Assembly (NCBI GenBank): GCA_944472135.2
Contig: OX235262.1
Location: 81,876,903 to 81,940,902 of the forward strand
DNA: 64,000 nt
From: Trichobilharzia regenti
Lineage: Eukaryota; Platyhelminthes; Trematoda; Strigeidida; Schistosomatidae
Direction of reading: 5' to 3'
Part shown: positions 33,471-43,339 of the stretch, piece by piece
Numbering within the stretch: the first letter of the stretch is position 1
Layout of the letters: every line of letters begins with the position of its first letter
The notes under the pieces: model-generated
Database searches by the model: none
Told to the model about the DNA's origin: nothing
Seen by the model: only the letters and a program-made list of their open reading frames with translations
Position numbers and translations under genes: made by a program

Positions 33471-33680
33471 TTCTATTTGTTATTACATTTTCATGCTTAT
33501 TATTATTTCTTGAACTATAAATTCATTGGTATTATCAAGTAGATAGCATTTGAAAGACACTAATATTGTTATTGAGTACTATTCTAGAATATTCTATTTA
33601 TATAAGCATATATTTATAATTGTGGAGCCAGAAGAGGAAATTATCGAAAGGGGTATTCTCTGCTCAGTTTTCTCTGTTTT

Positions 33681-33974
33681 CTCTAGAGAATCGAATGGTA
33701 GTTATTTCTGAAAAGCTGTTTATTTTAGTTTTGAGATAAATTCAAAAAAGTGCGTTAATTACGGATAGGTATCTGAAATATCAAGCAACCTCGCCTACAA
33801 GTCTCTGTATGTAATACGATGAGACAGCACTTGCCTTCGATAGCTTCTTCTTCCTCTTCTTCAGGCCCTACAGTTATAAAACCATGACTAATAAAATACA
33901 AATAGCCAATAAAAGTAAATGGAAATTAGATCGTCGATTGTACTGGAGAAAATGCACAATATGAAATGGAAGTC
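33681..33974. other. Spacer, nothing recognised
   Basis: AT-rich stretch with a CTT-rich run at 33846-33862. Confidence 0.4.
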
Positions 33975-34985
33975 CCGCTCGTAGGATTTAGATATGACAG
34001 AGAAGATTTGTAGCTGAGGTGGATGATTTTGATGTAGTTGTGTTCTCTGAGCTGGATAGTTAATTTGCGAAGCTTTCGTCACCCTACTAGGTGACATCTT
34101 CAGCTAATACTTCAATCTGTTGAAGTGGGCTTTTAGATTTCTCCACGAGTTTATTATTCATCTCTCCTGGTCGGTGACCTTGAACGTCATTGGTTGTTTT
34201 GTGTGTTTTCACACCTTCTAGGCTATTTGTATTGGAACTGATTGTTTCTTTGACTTAAACTTTGACCCTTTGTGTGTGAAGTTCCTTTCTTATCGGTTGA
34301 TAAATTTAGTCTATCTCGATGTATCTTTTGATTAATGAATCACTGGAATGTCAGCATTCTAAACATTCTCTAGCATTCTTTTTGTTTCCTCTGTCTAATA
34401 TTTGAACGTTGGTTGTCCCAATCGAATTGATGTCCGTGGTTGTCTGTGTGTAGTGATATGAGCTAAGGAGTGGATATCATGTCTGTTGACAGCTAGCTTA
34501 TGTTCGTGGATACGAAGACGAAGGGGACGTCCACTTTGGCCAATGTAGTGTTTTTCGCAGTTGTTACAGTTTATTTTGTAGATGATGTTGGTTTTGTCTT
34601 CTTTCGCTGTTGGGTCATTTGGTTGACATAGAATTGAGTGAAGTGACTTTGTTGGTTTGTGTACGACGTCAATTCCTAAAGGTATGAAGAGTCTTGTAGT
34701 GATTTCTGAGATATCCTTTATATATGGTAAGGCGAATTTCTTTGTATTTTCCTTGGGTGCTTTTGCTTTGGTAGGTTGGTCTGGAAGTATATGTCTCTTG
34801 ATGAAATTCCGTGGATATCTCTTCTTTTGGAAGACGTCCATGAGATACTTTTCTTCAATTTTCCTTAAGGTGGGAGTGGTGCAATGAGTCCTGGCTGTCC
34901 CTCTTGAATAGTGTTTGTATGTGATTCCTTTTGTGTGTCATTGGATTGTTGCTGTTGTAATTCAGGATTTGGTCTGTGTGGCAAT
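33975..34985 (-). mobile_element. PLE-C second copy, 5'-truncated
   Basis: It is the minus-strand sister of 20.3-21.8 kb, highly similar in coding and 3' untranslated parts. It begins within the late RT (HTDQILNY region, about 34980) and ends near 33985. Confidence 0.85.
34395..34841 (-). pseudogene. PLE-C linker and GIY-YIG endonuclease, intact frame
   Basis: A 148-codon frame is open through the whole nuclease: KRYPRNFIKRHI, EITTRLFIPLGIDVVHKP, IIYKINCNNCEKHYIGQSGR, RLRIHEHKLAVNRHD, and a C-terminal RQPRTSIRLGQPTFKY with a stop. The GIY half (IIYKI), the CxxC pair, YIG, and the following Arg and His/Glu (RLRIHEH) are all present. Domain order matches Penelope-like proteins, where this enzyme nicks target DNA. 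Only the RT part is truncated, so the fragment alone cannot transpose. Confidence 0.85.
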
Positions 34986-35284
34986 CCGTTTGTTAACATT
35001 GTCAGTAAAATGTATATAAGATGTACAGTCAATCAAAATAAGATGAAATTTGAATCGACAACTGCGGGACATACTAATGTTTTTATAGTCAACAGAATAT
35101 ACGTTTCACTGGGGAGGGGGGAGCGGGGATGCCGAGTGATATTCAGTGGTGTGACAGAAATGTGATAAAAGTTAAACTGTGTACTGTTATCAAATCCTAG
35201 AGGCGTGCAAATCACAAAAACGTTGATACATAATTAAGGATGATAATAATGGAGTGAAGTAAGCTAGGAGAAAATGAATAAGAA
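34986..35284. other. Spacer with a G-run
   Basis: GGGGAGGGGGGAGCGGGG lies at 35112-35129 and could form a G-quadruplex. No gene was seen. Confidence 0.4.
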
Positions 35285-36232
35285 AGGCACGAAAATCTTG
35301 GAGGATCTGGACTTCGCCGATGATATATGTCTGATTTCACACAAACTGGAAGATATGCAAGTGAAAAAAAAACAAGTCGACACAGGGAGAAGCATCCAGA
35401 GAAGATAGGACTTCCTTCAGGTGAACATAGAAAAAACAGATGTGGTGATGAAGATTCCTGGCCAACACCAACACCAACAGCAACAATAACAACAACGGAC
35501 AACAATCAGCCTGCATAAATGGGAGGAACCTGAAAGAAACAACCTCCTTTAACTACCCACCCACCCACCTGGGAAGCATCGTTTCAACTACAGGCCGACG
35601 GAAGTGACGAGGATATCAAAGCTAGAATCGGAAAAGCAAGACGGGCTTTCATTACTCTCAAGTCTGTGTGGAGGTCAACAGCTCTCAATATCAAAAATAA
35701 CATCCGGATCTTCAACTCCAATGTGAAGTCAGTCACTGCTACTCACTATATGGATGGATCAGAGACTTGCGTTGCGCATCATAAAGAGCATGTCAAACAA
35801 ACTACAAACCTTCATTAACAGTTGTCTTCGCTCAATACCACTCAAGATCAGATGGCCGGTCAGAAAAGATCAGCAACATAGTGGGATCTCTGGCAATGAG
35901 AGAACCAACTCAGCAGGAACCAATTGTGAAACAAATAGGCAGTAAGAAATGGAGATGGGTTGGCTGGCCATACTCTGAGAAATGAAACCATCATGTGACA
36001 TCACTAGACAAGCCATTGCTCGAGTGGAACGAGGCCGAAAGGGAAGCGGCGAGTTGTTCGTCAGTGGGAGGGTGGGGTGACTTGGAGGAGGTCAATTGAA
36101 GAGGAGATGAAAGCATGTGTGGGCAGACTTGGAGTGGGGTGAAAAAGTTGGCAGAAAAGGGAAGGCATTGGAGATGTGCAGCTGAAGCCCTATGTTCTTC
36201 TAGGAATTAAAGCAAAAAATAATAATAATAAG
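35285..36232 (+). mobile_element. RTE-1 copy, 5'-truncated
   Basis: It starts at the RT active site (LDFADDICLISHKLEDMQ) and runs to the 3' end and TAA repeat (36217-36230). The shared GGCCGGTCAG frame discontinuity is present. It is very similar to the copies at 25.2 and 41.1 kb. Confidence 0.85.
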
Positions 36233-36404
36233 GGACGAAAATATGGTGGAAGTTTGTTCCTCATGTCCTTTATAGCAGGCTAGGGCAAGGAAAGAAGATT
36301 CATATGCTTTCTAGTTCACACACACACACGAGTCAGGTTTCTTCTTATTAACCACTATAGCGGCAGCTATGACTAGCAGACATAATCGTATGCCTTTATT
36401 TAAA

Positions 36405-36710
36405 GTGTTTTTTTAGCACTCGATATAAAACTGTAGATGGCTCATCTATTTTGATAATGTATTCACTTTCCGCTAAATGAGATAAAATAGCACTGTTTAT
36501 TGATATGGTTACTCTTTTTCCAAGCTAAACAGAAACATGTTCAAGGGTGTGTAAAGATAAATTTCTTTGAGGGATACCTATATAACTAACTGCTCCACAG
36601 AAGCGGTTGAATTTGTATACACACATTGATGATGATCTGGCTGTTTCTTTGCTTATAGATTCAAACTCATTGAAAGCTTCGCATCCAATAATTAAATAAA
36701 TATGGAACAA
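36405..36710 (-). mobile_element. PLE GIY-YIG remnant
   Basis: The minus strand encodes SSSMCVYKFNRFCGAVSYIG (both halves of GIY-YIG with the Cys pair), HTLEHVSV, a stop, then SAILSHLAESEYIIKIDE. It is related to PLE-D and PLE-F. It is short, interrupted and without an RT. Confidence 0.7.
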
Positions 36711-37065
36711 GAAACAAAAGTTAGTAAAAATTTATGAAATCATTTGAATTACAGAATTCGATCTGGATACAAAAAAAGTGGTATTGTGTTAATCCTTGGA
36801 CTTGGATATTCTTAGGTTATCTTTATGGTAATGTGACTTTACTGTTGCTGCATTTTATGGTGAAGCTAAACAGGAAGGAAATCGAATAATCCACCATCTG
36901 GTCAATAATTAATCAGCTGATACTTGTCATTTATAAAAAAATAATTTTAGATTAAGAAGAATTATGAACTCTATGATGATTGTCATTTAAAGTACAAAAC
37001 TGAGGCGACTATTAAAGATTCTTTTATGACGGCACTGAAGTGAATAACCCCATCGCTATGTATTA
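36711..37065. other. Spacer, nothing recognised
   Basis: AT-rich with no element signature. Confidence 0.4.
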
Positions 37066-37358
37066 TGTTGTAATGGAGTGTTAATGACTGGTTGTCTACC
37101 TTAACTAGAGTGAGCCTCTAGTCACAACACTCTAGCTAACTGACCACTTGGAAATATCCCCCCCCCCTCCACACACACACACTGAGGTAGAAACAGAAGT
37201 CAGATTTAACCGTGACAATAACTTTATTATTCGCAATACAGAGTAAGTTATGCTTTACACATCAACAGAGGTTAAAACCATAGATGAAGAATCAATATCT
37301 TATTGATTACATCAATCATGACTTTACTGCTAATAAACATAGTTATTCTGTTCTAACA
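37066..37358 (-). mobile_element. LTR-3, 3' LTR of a minus-strand element
   Basis: This 293-bp sequence reads TGTTAGAACAG to TTACAACA on the minus strand (TG...CA). A polypurine tract CTGAAAAGAGGGGG abuts it at 37359-37372. It contains a C-run plus (CA)n at 37158-37181 and a degenerate inverted motif CTAGAGTG..CACTCTAG. A diverged relative is at 60842-61010. The neighbouring internal region is expected to be the end of pol. Confidence 0.65.
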
Positions 37359-37372
37359 CCCCCTCTTTTCAG

Positions 37373-37907
37373 TCAGGGGACCACTGGAAGATGCTTATGA
37401 CACCTCTCGTCGAATGAGTGTAAGAACTTTGTTTGGTGTCCAGTTGACTTTACCAGCAAAAGTAAGGAGGTCATCCATCACACTGTCTCTTAGTCAGAAT
37501 TAAATATTTGTAAGGGGTATTGAATACTGGTGCATATTCCCGAAACCTTTTCTGGAGGATTTGCATCGTTTCACCAGAATAAATACCACGAAAAAGTATT
37601 CCCCAAAATGACAGTTTATCAATGCCCACTGAATGCCCAATACACCCAAATCATTATGATTGGTAATATAACCTAAATCTGCAAAATTCTACGGAATAAA
37701 TTGGACATTACACAAGATTTCACCAGCTATGTTCAAAATGTCTTCAGAAGCATTTTCAACAACATAGCACGTTGTGGAAACTCGAGTGAAGATCCCTGAA
37801 CTTGTACTGATTAAATCTTCTGGTTTTGCACAAATACTGCCTTCACTAGATTTCAATGCGTTATTGGAATCCTGACTAATAATTCGATTTTTAGCATCAA
37901 TTTTCAC
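37373..37907 (-). pseudogene. Possible pol end of the LTR-3 element
   Basis: A minus-strand frame runs 37907-37689 (contains KNRIISQDSNNALKSSEGSI) and another piece ends at about 37395 with GKVNWTPNKVLTLIRREVS just before the polypurine tract. The location says polyprotein C-terminus. I do not recognise the domain, and stops lie between the two pieces. Confidence 0.35.
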
Positions 37908-38394
37908 GGATTCATCGAAACTCAGTTGTGTAAAAATGCATCAACCGATAAATTAGTCTATACTTCTGTGGCTGATTGGATAATAGAATAGATTGGATAA
38001 TAGTATGCGTATGACAAGTTGACTGACTACAAAGTTAAATTATCAATAGGTCCTTCGAACATTTTAACTTAAAAGTCTTCATGATACTTCTATTGCTGTT
38101 GTAACAGTAACTGGACTTGGTCAAAACTAAAGGAGATGACTAAAAACTCCGTAGGGAATTAGTCCATTCTAACAGATTCTAAATATACGAATTAAAAGAT
38201 AAGAGGAAAAAGAAAAGTCTCTGTAAGTGCATCGTTAACGATACTGTCAACAAAATGTTTACTCTAGTGATATCAGGACATTATTCATTACCAAAGATTT
38301 TGCTGAATACGGTTGAAAAGTTGGCTAAACAATACTAACTAAATGTGAAAGAAAACAGGATTGTCAAGAGTTTGCTTGTAGGGATCTGATCTAT
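37908..38394. other. Spacer, nothing recognised
   Basis: AT-rich with no match. Confidence 0.4.
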
Positions 38395-38950
38395 TTTAGA
38401 AGTTTGACTACAGGTTGATATCAATTAGAGAGCCTTTGAAAACCGATCTCTATTGTAAATCTGTTTCATCCTAGTTTGGGACTCGTCGTCAGTACTCACC
38501 CACTGTCACGATTCAAACTCGGGAGCTTCCAGTCACAGGTCAGTTTCGTAGACCATTTATCCACTGAAACCTGACTCAATGGCTCATGAATTCTAACCTC
38601 TATCAGTTCGTGATTTTAGGGCGACTGGAACCAGTCAATGCCATCAGCGAGTATTAGTCCTCACTCTCGACATGTTGGACGCCACTGGTCACCACTTCAC
38701 ACTAGAACTCCAGGTAACTTTCTCCCGCAACCAGTCACTGGTGAGCACTAGGTTCATCATGGATCTAGAATTTATGGGTCATTGAGTTGGGTCCCAGTAG
38801 CTAAAATGAGTTTGACCGGCACCTGGAACGTTCTGGGTTCGAAACCCAGCAGGTACGTACTGATGACGACTCCCAAACTAAAACGAAACGGCTTTGTAGT
38901 GGTGTTTGGTTTTCAATAGTTCTCTAACGGATATCAATCCGTGATCTAAC
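38395..38950. mobile_element. Two ribozyme SINEs head-to-head with a shared module
   Basis: The minus copy (38395-38600) and plus copy (38780-38950) both have tRNA-like heads (TTCAAACTCGGGAGC at about 38514 and GGTTCGAAACC at 38838-38848) and decayed hammerheads (CTGACGACGAGTCCC..GATGAAA on the minus strand; CTGATGACGACTCCC..AACGAAAC on the plus strand). The 38600-38765 module between them matches 32905-33006 and 48720-48890. Both ribozymes have extra bases between CUGANGA and stem II. Confidence 0.65.
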
Positions 38951-40409
38951 TGAAAAAGATAACGAACTTATTACTGTCACAAACCCTAAAAAATGGACGA
39001 GTACTGGCTATGACTGAACGCAAAAATGTTAACCAAATAACTATAAATATCGGGATGCTAAACTGAATAAATCGACATTCCCTACATTTTTTATGTTAAA
39101 AAGTATGTTTTAACTTTAAAAATCGAAGAAAAAAATAAACTTTTTGTCAATTCTTTCTTATTGTTATATTTTAGACTTTGTCACACTTTCAAAATTATAT
39201 ATATATATATATATATATAATTTCTGTCTCTTCACGAGTGATCTATCTAACAGATCTATCATAGTGAATTTCTTTTAGTTGTCTGAAATACAATTTTTTA
39301 AAAATGATCGAAAACATAAATTCAAGGTTATTCTGAATTTTGAATCAATAAATTCAAGGTAAAATTAATTGAATTATTTCTCTTTCTAGTCTAAGTATGT
39401 ATATAGATTAGTTTCCAGTAGTTCATGATTGCTACTGTTTATTTGCTTTTATCATAAAGTTTCTGTGGTAATGTTTTACGGAGAAATGTATTCTGAACAT
39501 ATATATATTACTGTGCTACTGAAGCCTTTTAATTGCAACACATGCGACTGTTGTGTCATAGCTCACAACGTATAGAGCGACATCAATTCTAGACGGTGTC
39601 AATTTCTTTCATTTTCATTTAACTCGATGTTGAATGAACAGATGGAGTTGACAGGTTGTGTTTTCTGTTTCTGACTTGCAACTGATCTACTCTATGGCTT
39701 GGTGTTACACTTAGATAGATAGATAGATCTAGAAATTGAGACTGATGATAAAATATAGTCCTCTGAAGTCATATTCAAGTGATAATTGGAAGATATATGA
39801 GATGAGGGAAAAAATACATAGAATTACTGAAGTTGAAAGTGAAAAATAGTAGAAAAAAGTATTTTATTTCCTATTTTCTTTCCCCTTCTCCCTTATTTCA
39901 GATGTTCAGTAAAAACAAGAAAAGAGGAAAAAATTAACCCTGTCACCATCTGGTCTAGTTGGTCAGCGGTGAACACTGAAAGACAATGAATGGATTATTG
40001 AGCGAAAAACGCCCATTAGCTGTTCAAAATTAGAAATAATAAAGGCAAAAGGTTGGTTTTTTAATAACTTCCTGCTCAGGTAGGAGGTATAATGACAGTA
40101 GAATAGGGCAGACATAGAAAAATTGAACCATTAACTGTATTTTGGTAAGTGGAATATAATGCGGTTGAATGAGAACTTGCAATGATGGGTTGGCATGTTT
40201 AGTGGAATGAGAAAAATTACGAATGTATAAGATATACTTAGTATGTGGTAAGCACATATGCATCTTTATCAATGAAATCATCCTCAGAGGCAGTACAGTC
40301 CTATTTATATTTACCAAAAATGTACAGTAGTCTATTATTGAGGAATATGGGGTTACATAATTGGTATAATTACTCAGAAGTGGCTTTACAAGTAGAAATA
40401 AAAGTTGAA
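38951..40409. repeat. AT-rich region with microsatellites
   Basis: (TA)n lies at about 39197-39220 and (ATAG)n at 39714-39727. The remaining sequence shows no coding or known repeat. Confidence 0.5.
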
Positions 40410-41060
40410 AACTATGCAGTTCTCAACGGCACAAAGGAAGAAAGGGTTAGAAATTTGACAATGTTAAAACTGCTATTGAGTGAGAAGAAAGGTAGTTCAT
40501 TGTCGATTTAACAAACTTTAATATGTGTTTATAAATTCACCTGCTCATGTGAAGCCAGTTATATTGGCCGCACAAACGCAGGTCAGAATATTATGCGGTA
40601 TGGTTAGCAAAAGGACAATGCAAGAGAGTTAACAGATCCATTCTCGAAGTCTTGGTGAACTCAAGCCATGCAGCTCCATCAGAGTTGTCTTTCAAGATTA
40701 TCTACATGGTGAGGCTAAATGGTACAAAAAGACGTCAGGCTTCAGCAATTTTGTGTTTGGTGGAGGCGTTGGCAATTCTTCAAAACAACCCAAAACTCTG
40801 TATCGAGAAAAGGTTTGTCCAGTCTCTTTTTCTACCATGGTCTCAAACTCTTCACTAGTCGTTCACTGTAAATATTTTATTTTTAATTTTCCTTTTACTT
40901 TAATAATTAATTCACTATTATCACTCTCATATGTTCCTTTGGTACATTTTCGCACCTATTCACACTTGTCAAATGAACACTGGAATACTTTTCTTCTCGC
41001 TCAATAACAAATTTGACATTATCAAATTTCTAACCCTTTCTTCCTTTGTGCTGTTGAGTG
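40410..41060 (+). mobile_element. PLE-F tail framed by inverted terminal repeats
   Basis: The left arm (about 40420-40500; CAAAGGAAGAAAGGGTTAGA) is the inverse of the right end (about 40985-41060; TCTAACCCTTTCTTCCTTTG). Between them 40530-40858 encodes TCSCEASYIGRTNA and, in another frame, FKIIYMVRLNGTKRR and EALAILQNNPKLCIEK, ending VQSLFLPW. This is a 5'-truncated PLE with only the YIG half and tail. Confidence 0.7.
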
Positions 41061-41084
41061 CTACGTAATTTACAACTTTTATAT

Positions 41085-42250
41085 TTTACACTATGGGGTG
41101 CCATCGACAATCATACGTCTCATTCAACAATTGCACGACAATGCTGCATGCCAAGTAATCAACAACGGGAAACTTACAAAATACTTTGAAGTGGGGACAG
41201 GAGTGAGGCAAGGCTGTAAACTATCGCCAATGATCTTCCTGATTGCAGTAGATTGGATAATGAGACAGACAACAGCCAATCAGGAAACAGGCATAAAATG
41301 AACTCACACAAAAAACAACTTCGAGGATCTGGACTTCGCCGATGATATATGTCTGATTTCACACAAACTGGAAGATATGCAAGTGAAAAGAAACAAGTCG
41401 ACACAGGGAGAAGCATCCAGAAAAGATAGGACTTCCTTCAGGTGAACATAGAAAAAACAGAGGTGATGAAGATTCCTGGCCAACACCAACACCAACAGCA
41501 GCATCAACAACAACAGACAACAATCAGCCTGCATAAATGGGAGGAACCTGAAAGAAACAACCTCCTTTAACTACCCACCCACCCACCTGGGAAGCATCGT
41601 TTCAACTACAGGCCGACGGAAGTGACGAGGATATCAAAGCTAGAATCGGAAAAGCAAGACGGGCTTTCATTACTCTCAAGTCTGTGTGGAGGTCAACAGC
41701 ACTCAATATCAAAAATAAGATCGGGATTTTCAACTCCAATGTGAAGTCAGTCACTGCTACTCACTATACGGATGGATCAGAGACTTGGCCAGCGTGTCAT
41801 AAAGAGCATTTCAAACAAACTACAAACCTTCATTAACAGTTGTCTTCGCTCAATACCACTCAAGATCAGACGGCGGTCAGAAAAGATCAGCAACATAGTG
41901 GGATCTCTGGCAATGAGAGAACCAACTCAGCAGGAACCAATTGTGAAACAAATAGGCAGTAAGAAATGGAGATGGGTTGGCTGGCCATATTCTGAGAAAT
42001 GAAACCATCATGTGACATCACTAGACAAGCCATTGCTCGAGTGGAACGAGGCCGAAAGGGAAGCGGCGAGTTGCTCGTCAGTGGGAGGGTGGGGTGACTT
42101 GGAGGAGGTCAATTGAAGAGGAGATGAAAGCATGTGTGGGCAGACTTGGAGTGGGGTGAAAAAGTTGGCAGAAAAGGGAAGGCATTGGAGATGTGCAGCT
42201 GAAGCCCTATGTTCCTGTAGAAGTTATAGGATAAAATAACAAATAATAAT
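41085..42250 (+). mobile_element. RTE-1 copy, longest in window
   Basis: It reaches further into RT than its sisters and continues to the 3' end and AT-rich tail (TAACAAATAATAATATT). Unlike the other copies it has CGGCGGTCAG instead of GGCCGGTCAG at about 41872, which opens the frame into EKISNIVGSLAMREPTQQEP and KKWRWVGW. Confidence 0.85.
41098..41420 (+). pseudogene. RTE-1 reverse transcriptase core fragment
   Basis: The frame includes IIRLIQQLHDNAACQV, FEVGTGVRQGCKLSPMIFLI (RT motif B with GVRQGC) and, after a stop at 41299-41301 (TGA in place of a Trp codon, TGG, in the 25.2-kb copy), FEDLDFADDICLISHKLEDM (motif C with catalytic ADD). The enzyme copies RTE RNA at the nicked target. Motif A (FxDFxKAFD) lies upstream of the truncation. 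The in-frame stop and later shift inactivate it. Confidence 0.85.
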
Positions 42251-42837
42251 ATTTTTACTTCTAAAGCTTCTTCTGAGTAATTGCATCAGTGATGTCACCT
42301 CGTATTACTCAATATTAGACTAATGCACATTTCTGGTGAATATATTTGTACAACTTTACAAACTCTGAAGATGATTTCGTCGATAAAGAAAAAATTTCTC
42401 TGAATTTTCTTTTGTTTTCTTCGTGACTCAATGGCTGCTTTTGGTGATAGATGCAGCTTTTGAAAGCATAAGTTTGGTCTGCTCATATTAATTTCGATAA
42501 TTTCAATGCATACGTAATTATGAGGTTGTTACTGTGTACTCTCACGTACATTACTATCTACTCGATGTTTGGCCTCAGATCTTCTTTCATTTTAATCAGA
42601 TGTTTATTGTCCATCGAATGAGACAAAATGAATCAATTTACTGGTGTGGTTGATGATTTCTGCGGCCAAAGTAGTATATGTCCGCAGATGCGTAAGACGA
42701 AATTCCTCTGGGACCAACGCACATAATTTGCAGTTGAATTTTGAGTACACGCATCAATGTGAAAATCATTGAAAAACTTGTCTTTAAATACAACGCCTAA
42801 GAACAGAATTGACTGAAAAACTAATCTGTTGTTTCAA
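42251..42837. other. Unassigned region
   Basis: Positions 42355-42430 carry a diverged copy of the PLE-A 3' motif (GATGATTTCGTCGATAAAG). Nothing else was recognised. Confidence 0.4.
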
Positions 42838-43030
42838 TATAGCGAAAATATTCATTCAGACATCTAAAGAAAACAAAAATAATTGAGCAAAGAATATTCT
42901 TTTCGATAATTTACTGTTCTGGCTCTACAAAATTTTACATATATATGCTTATATACATAGAATATTCTAGAATATTCGTCATTAACAATATTGGTGTGTT
43001 TTTTTAAATTATATCGATTTGTTAAGTAAG
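42838..43030 (-). mobile_element. PLE-B terminal repeat, isolated
   Basis: It matches the PLE-B 3' terminus (TTGAGCAAAGAATATTC, TTTTCGATAATTTAC) and the extra block AGCGAAAATATTCATTCAGA also present at 32650. No coding is attached. Confidence 0.65.
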
Positions 43031-43339
43031 ATCAATGGAATCTGTTGTTTGGCAACTTTAAATGTCACTTCAATAAAACTTTTCAACCTTAGACCTGGTG
43101 CATCATTAAGTATTGATATGAGAATAAAACTTGTGCACTGTGGTAGAGTATAATTCCATTATGAGTAAATTTTTGTTTTGATAAAGTCTCACAGTGTTAT
43201 ACAGTAATGTTTACTGATGACGTTAAGAAGTCGTGTGAGTATCTTGATATGATTATGAGCAATAAATTGTGCTCAAAACGGCATCATTAAGTATATTTTC
43301 TTAGAGTTGTACTTCTAGGATATAATGTTTTCATAGTTC
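43031..43339. other. Spacer, nothing recognised
   Basis: CTGATGACGTTAAG at about 43210 resembles half a hammerhead core, but no GAAA partner is positioned properly. Confidence 0.35.

Larger units (their letters stand above)
32641..33680 (+). mobile_element. PLE-B tail framed by inverted terminal repeats
   Basis: An inverted copy of the 3' terminus (32641-32711 plus 33007-33105, split by a SINE) precedes a C-terminal coding piece (33104-33470) and the 3' terminus itself (33480-33675). The termini match as GAGGAAATTATCGAAAGGGG at about 33637 against TTTTCGATGATTTCCTC at about 33009. The layout (terminal inverted repeat, remnant ORF, 3' end) is typical of PLE insertions. Confidence 0.75.

Noticed and set aside
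40245..40511. 88-codon frame as a gene
   Set aside because: Its second half is the inverted PLE-F terminal repeat, so the frame is accidental.
43205..43235. CTGATGACGTTAAGAAGTCG as a hammerhead
   Set aside because: GAAG stands in place of GAAA, and no stem I or III partner is visible.
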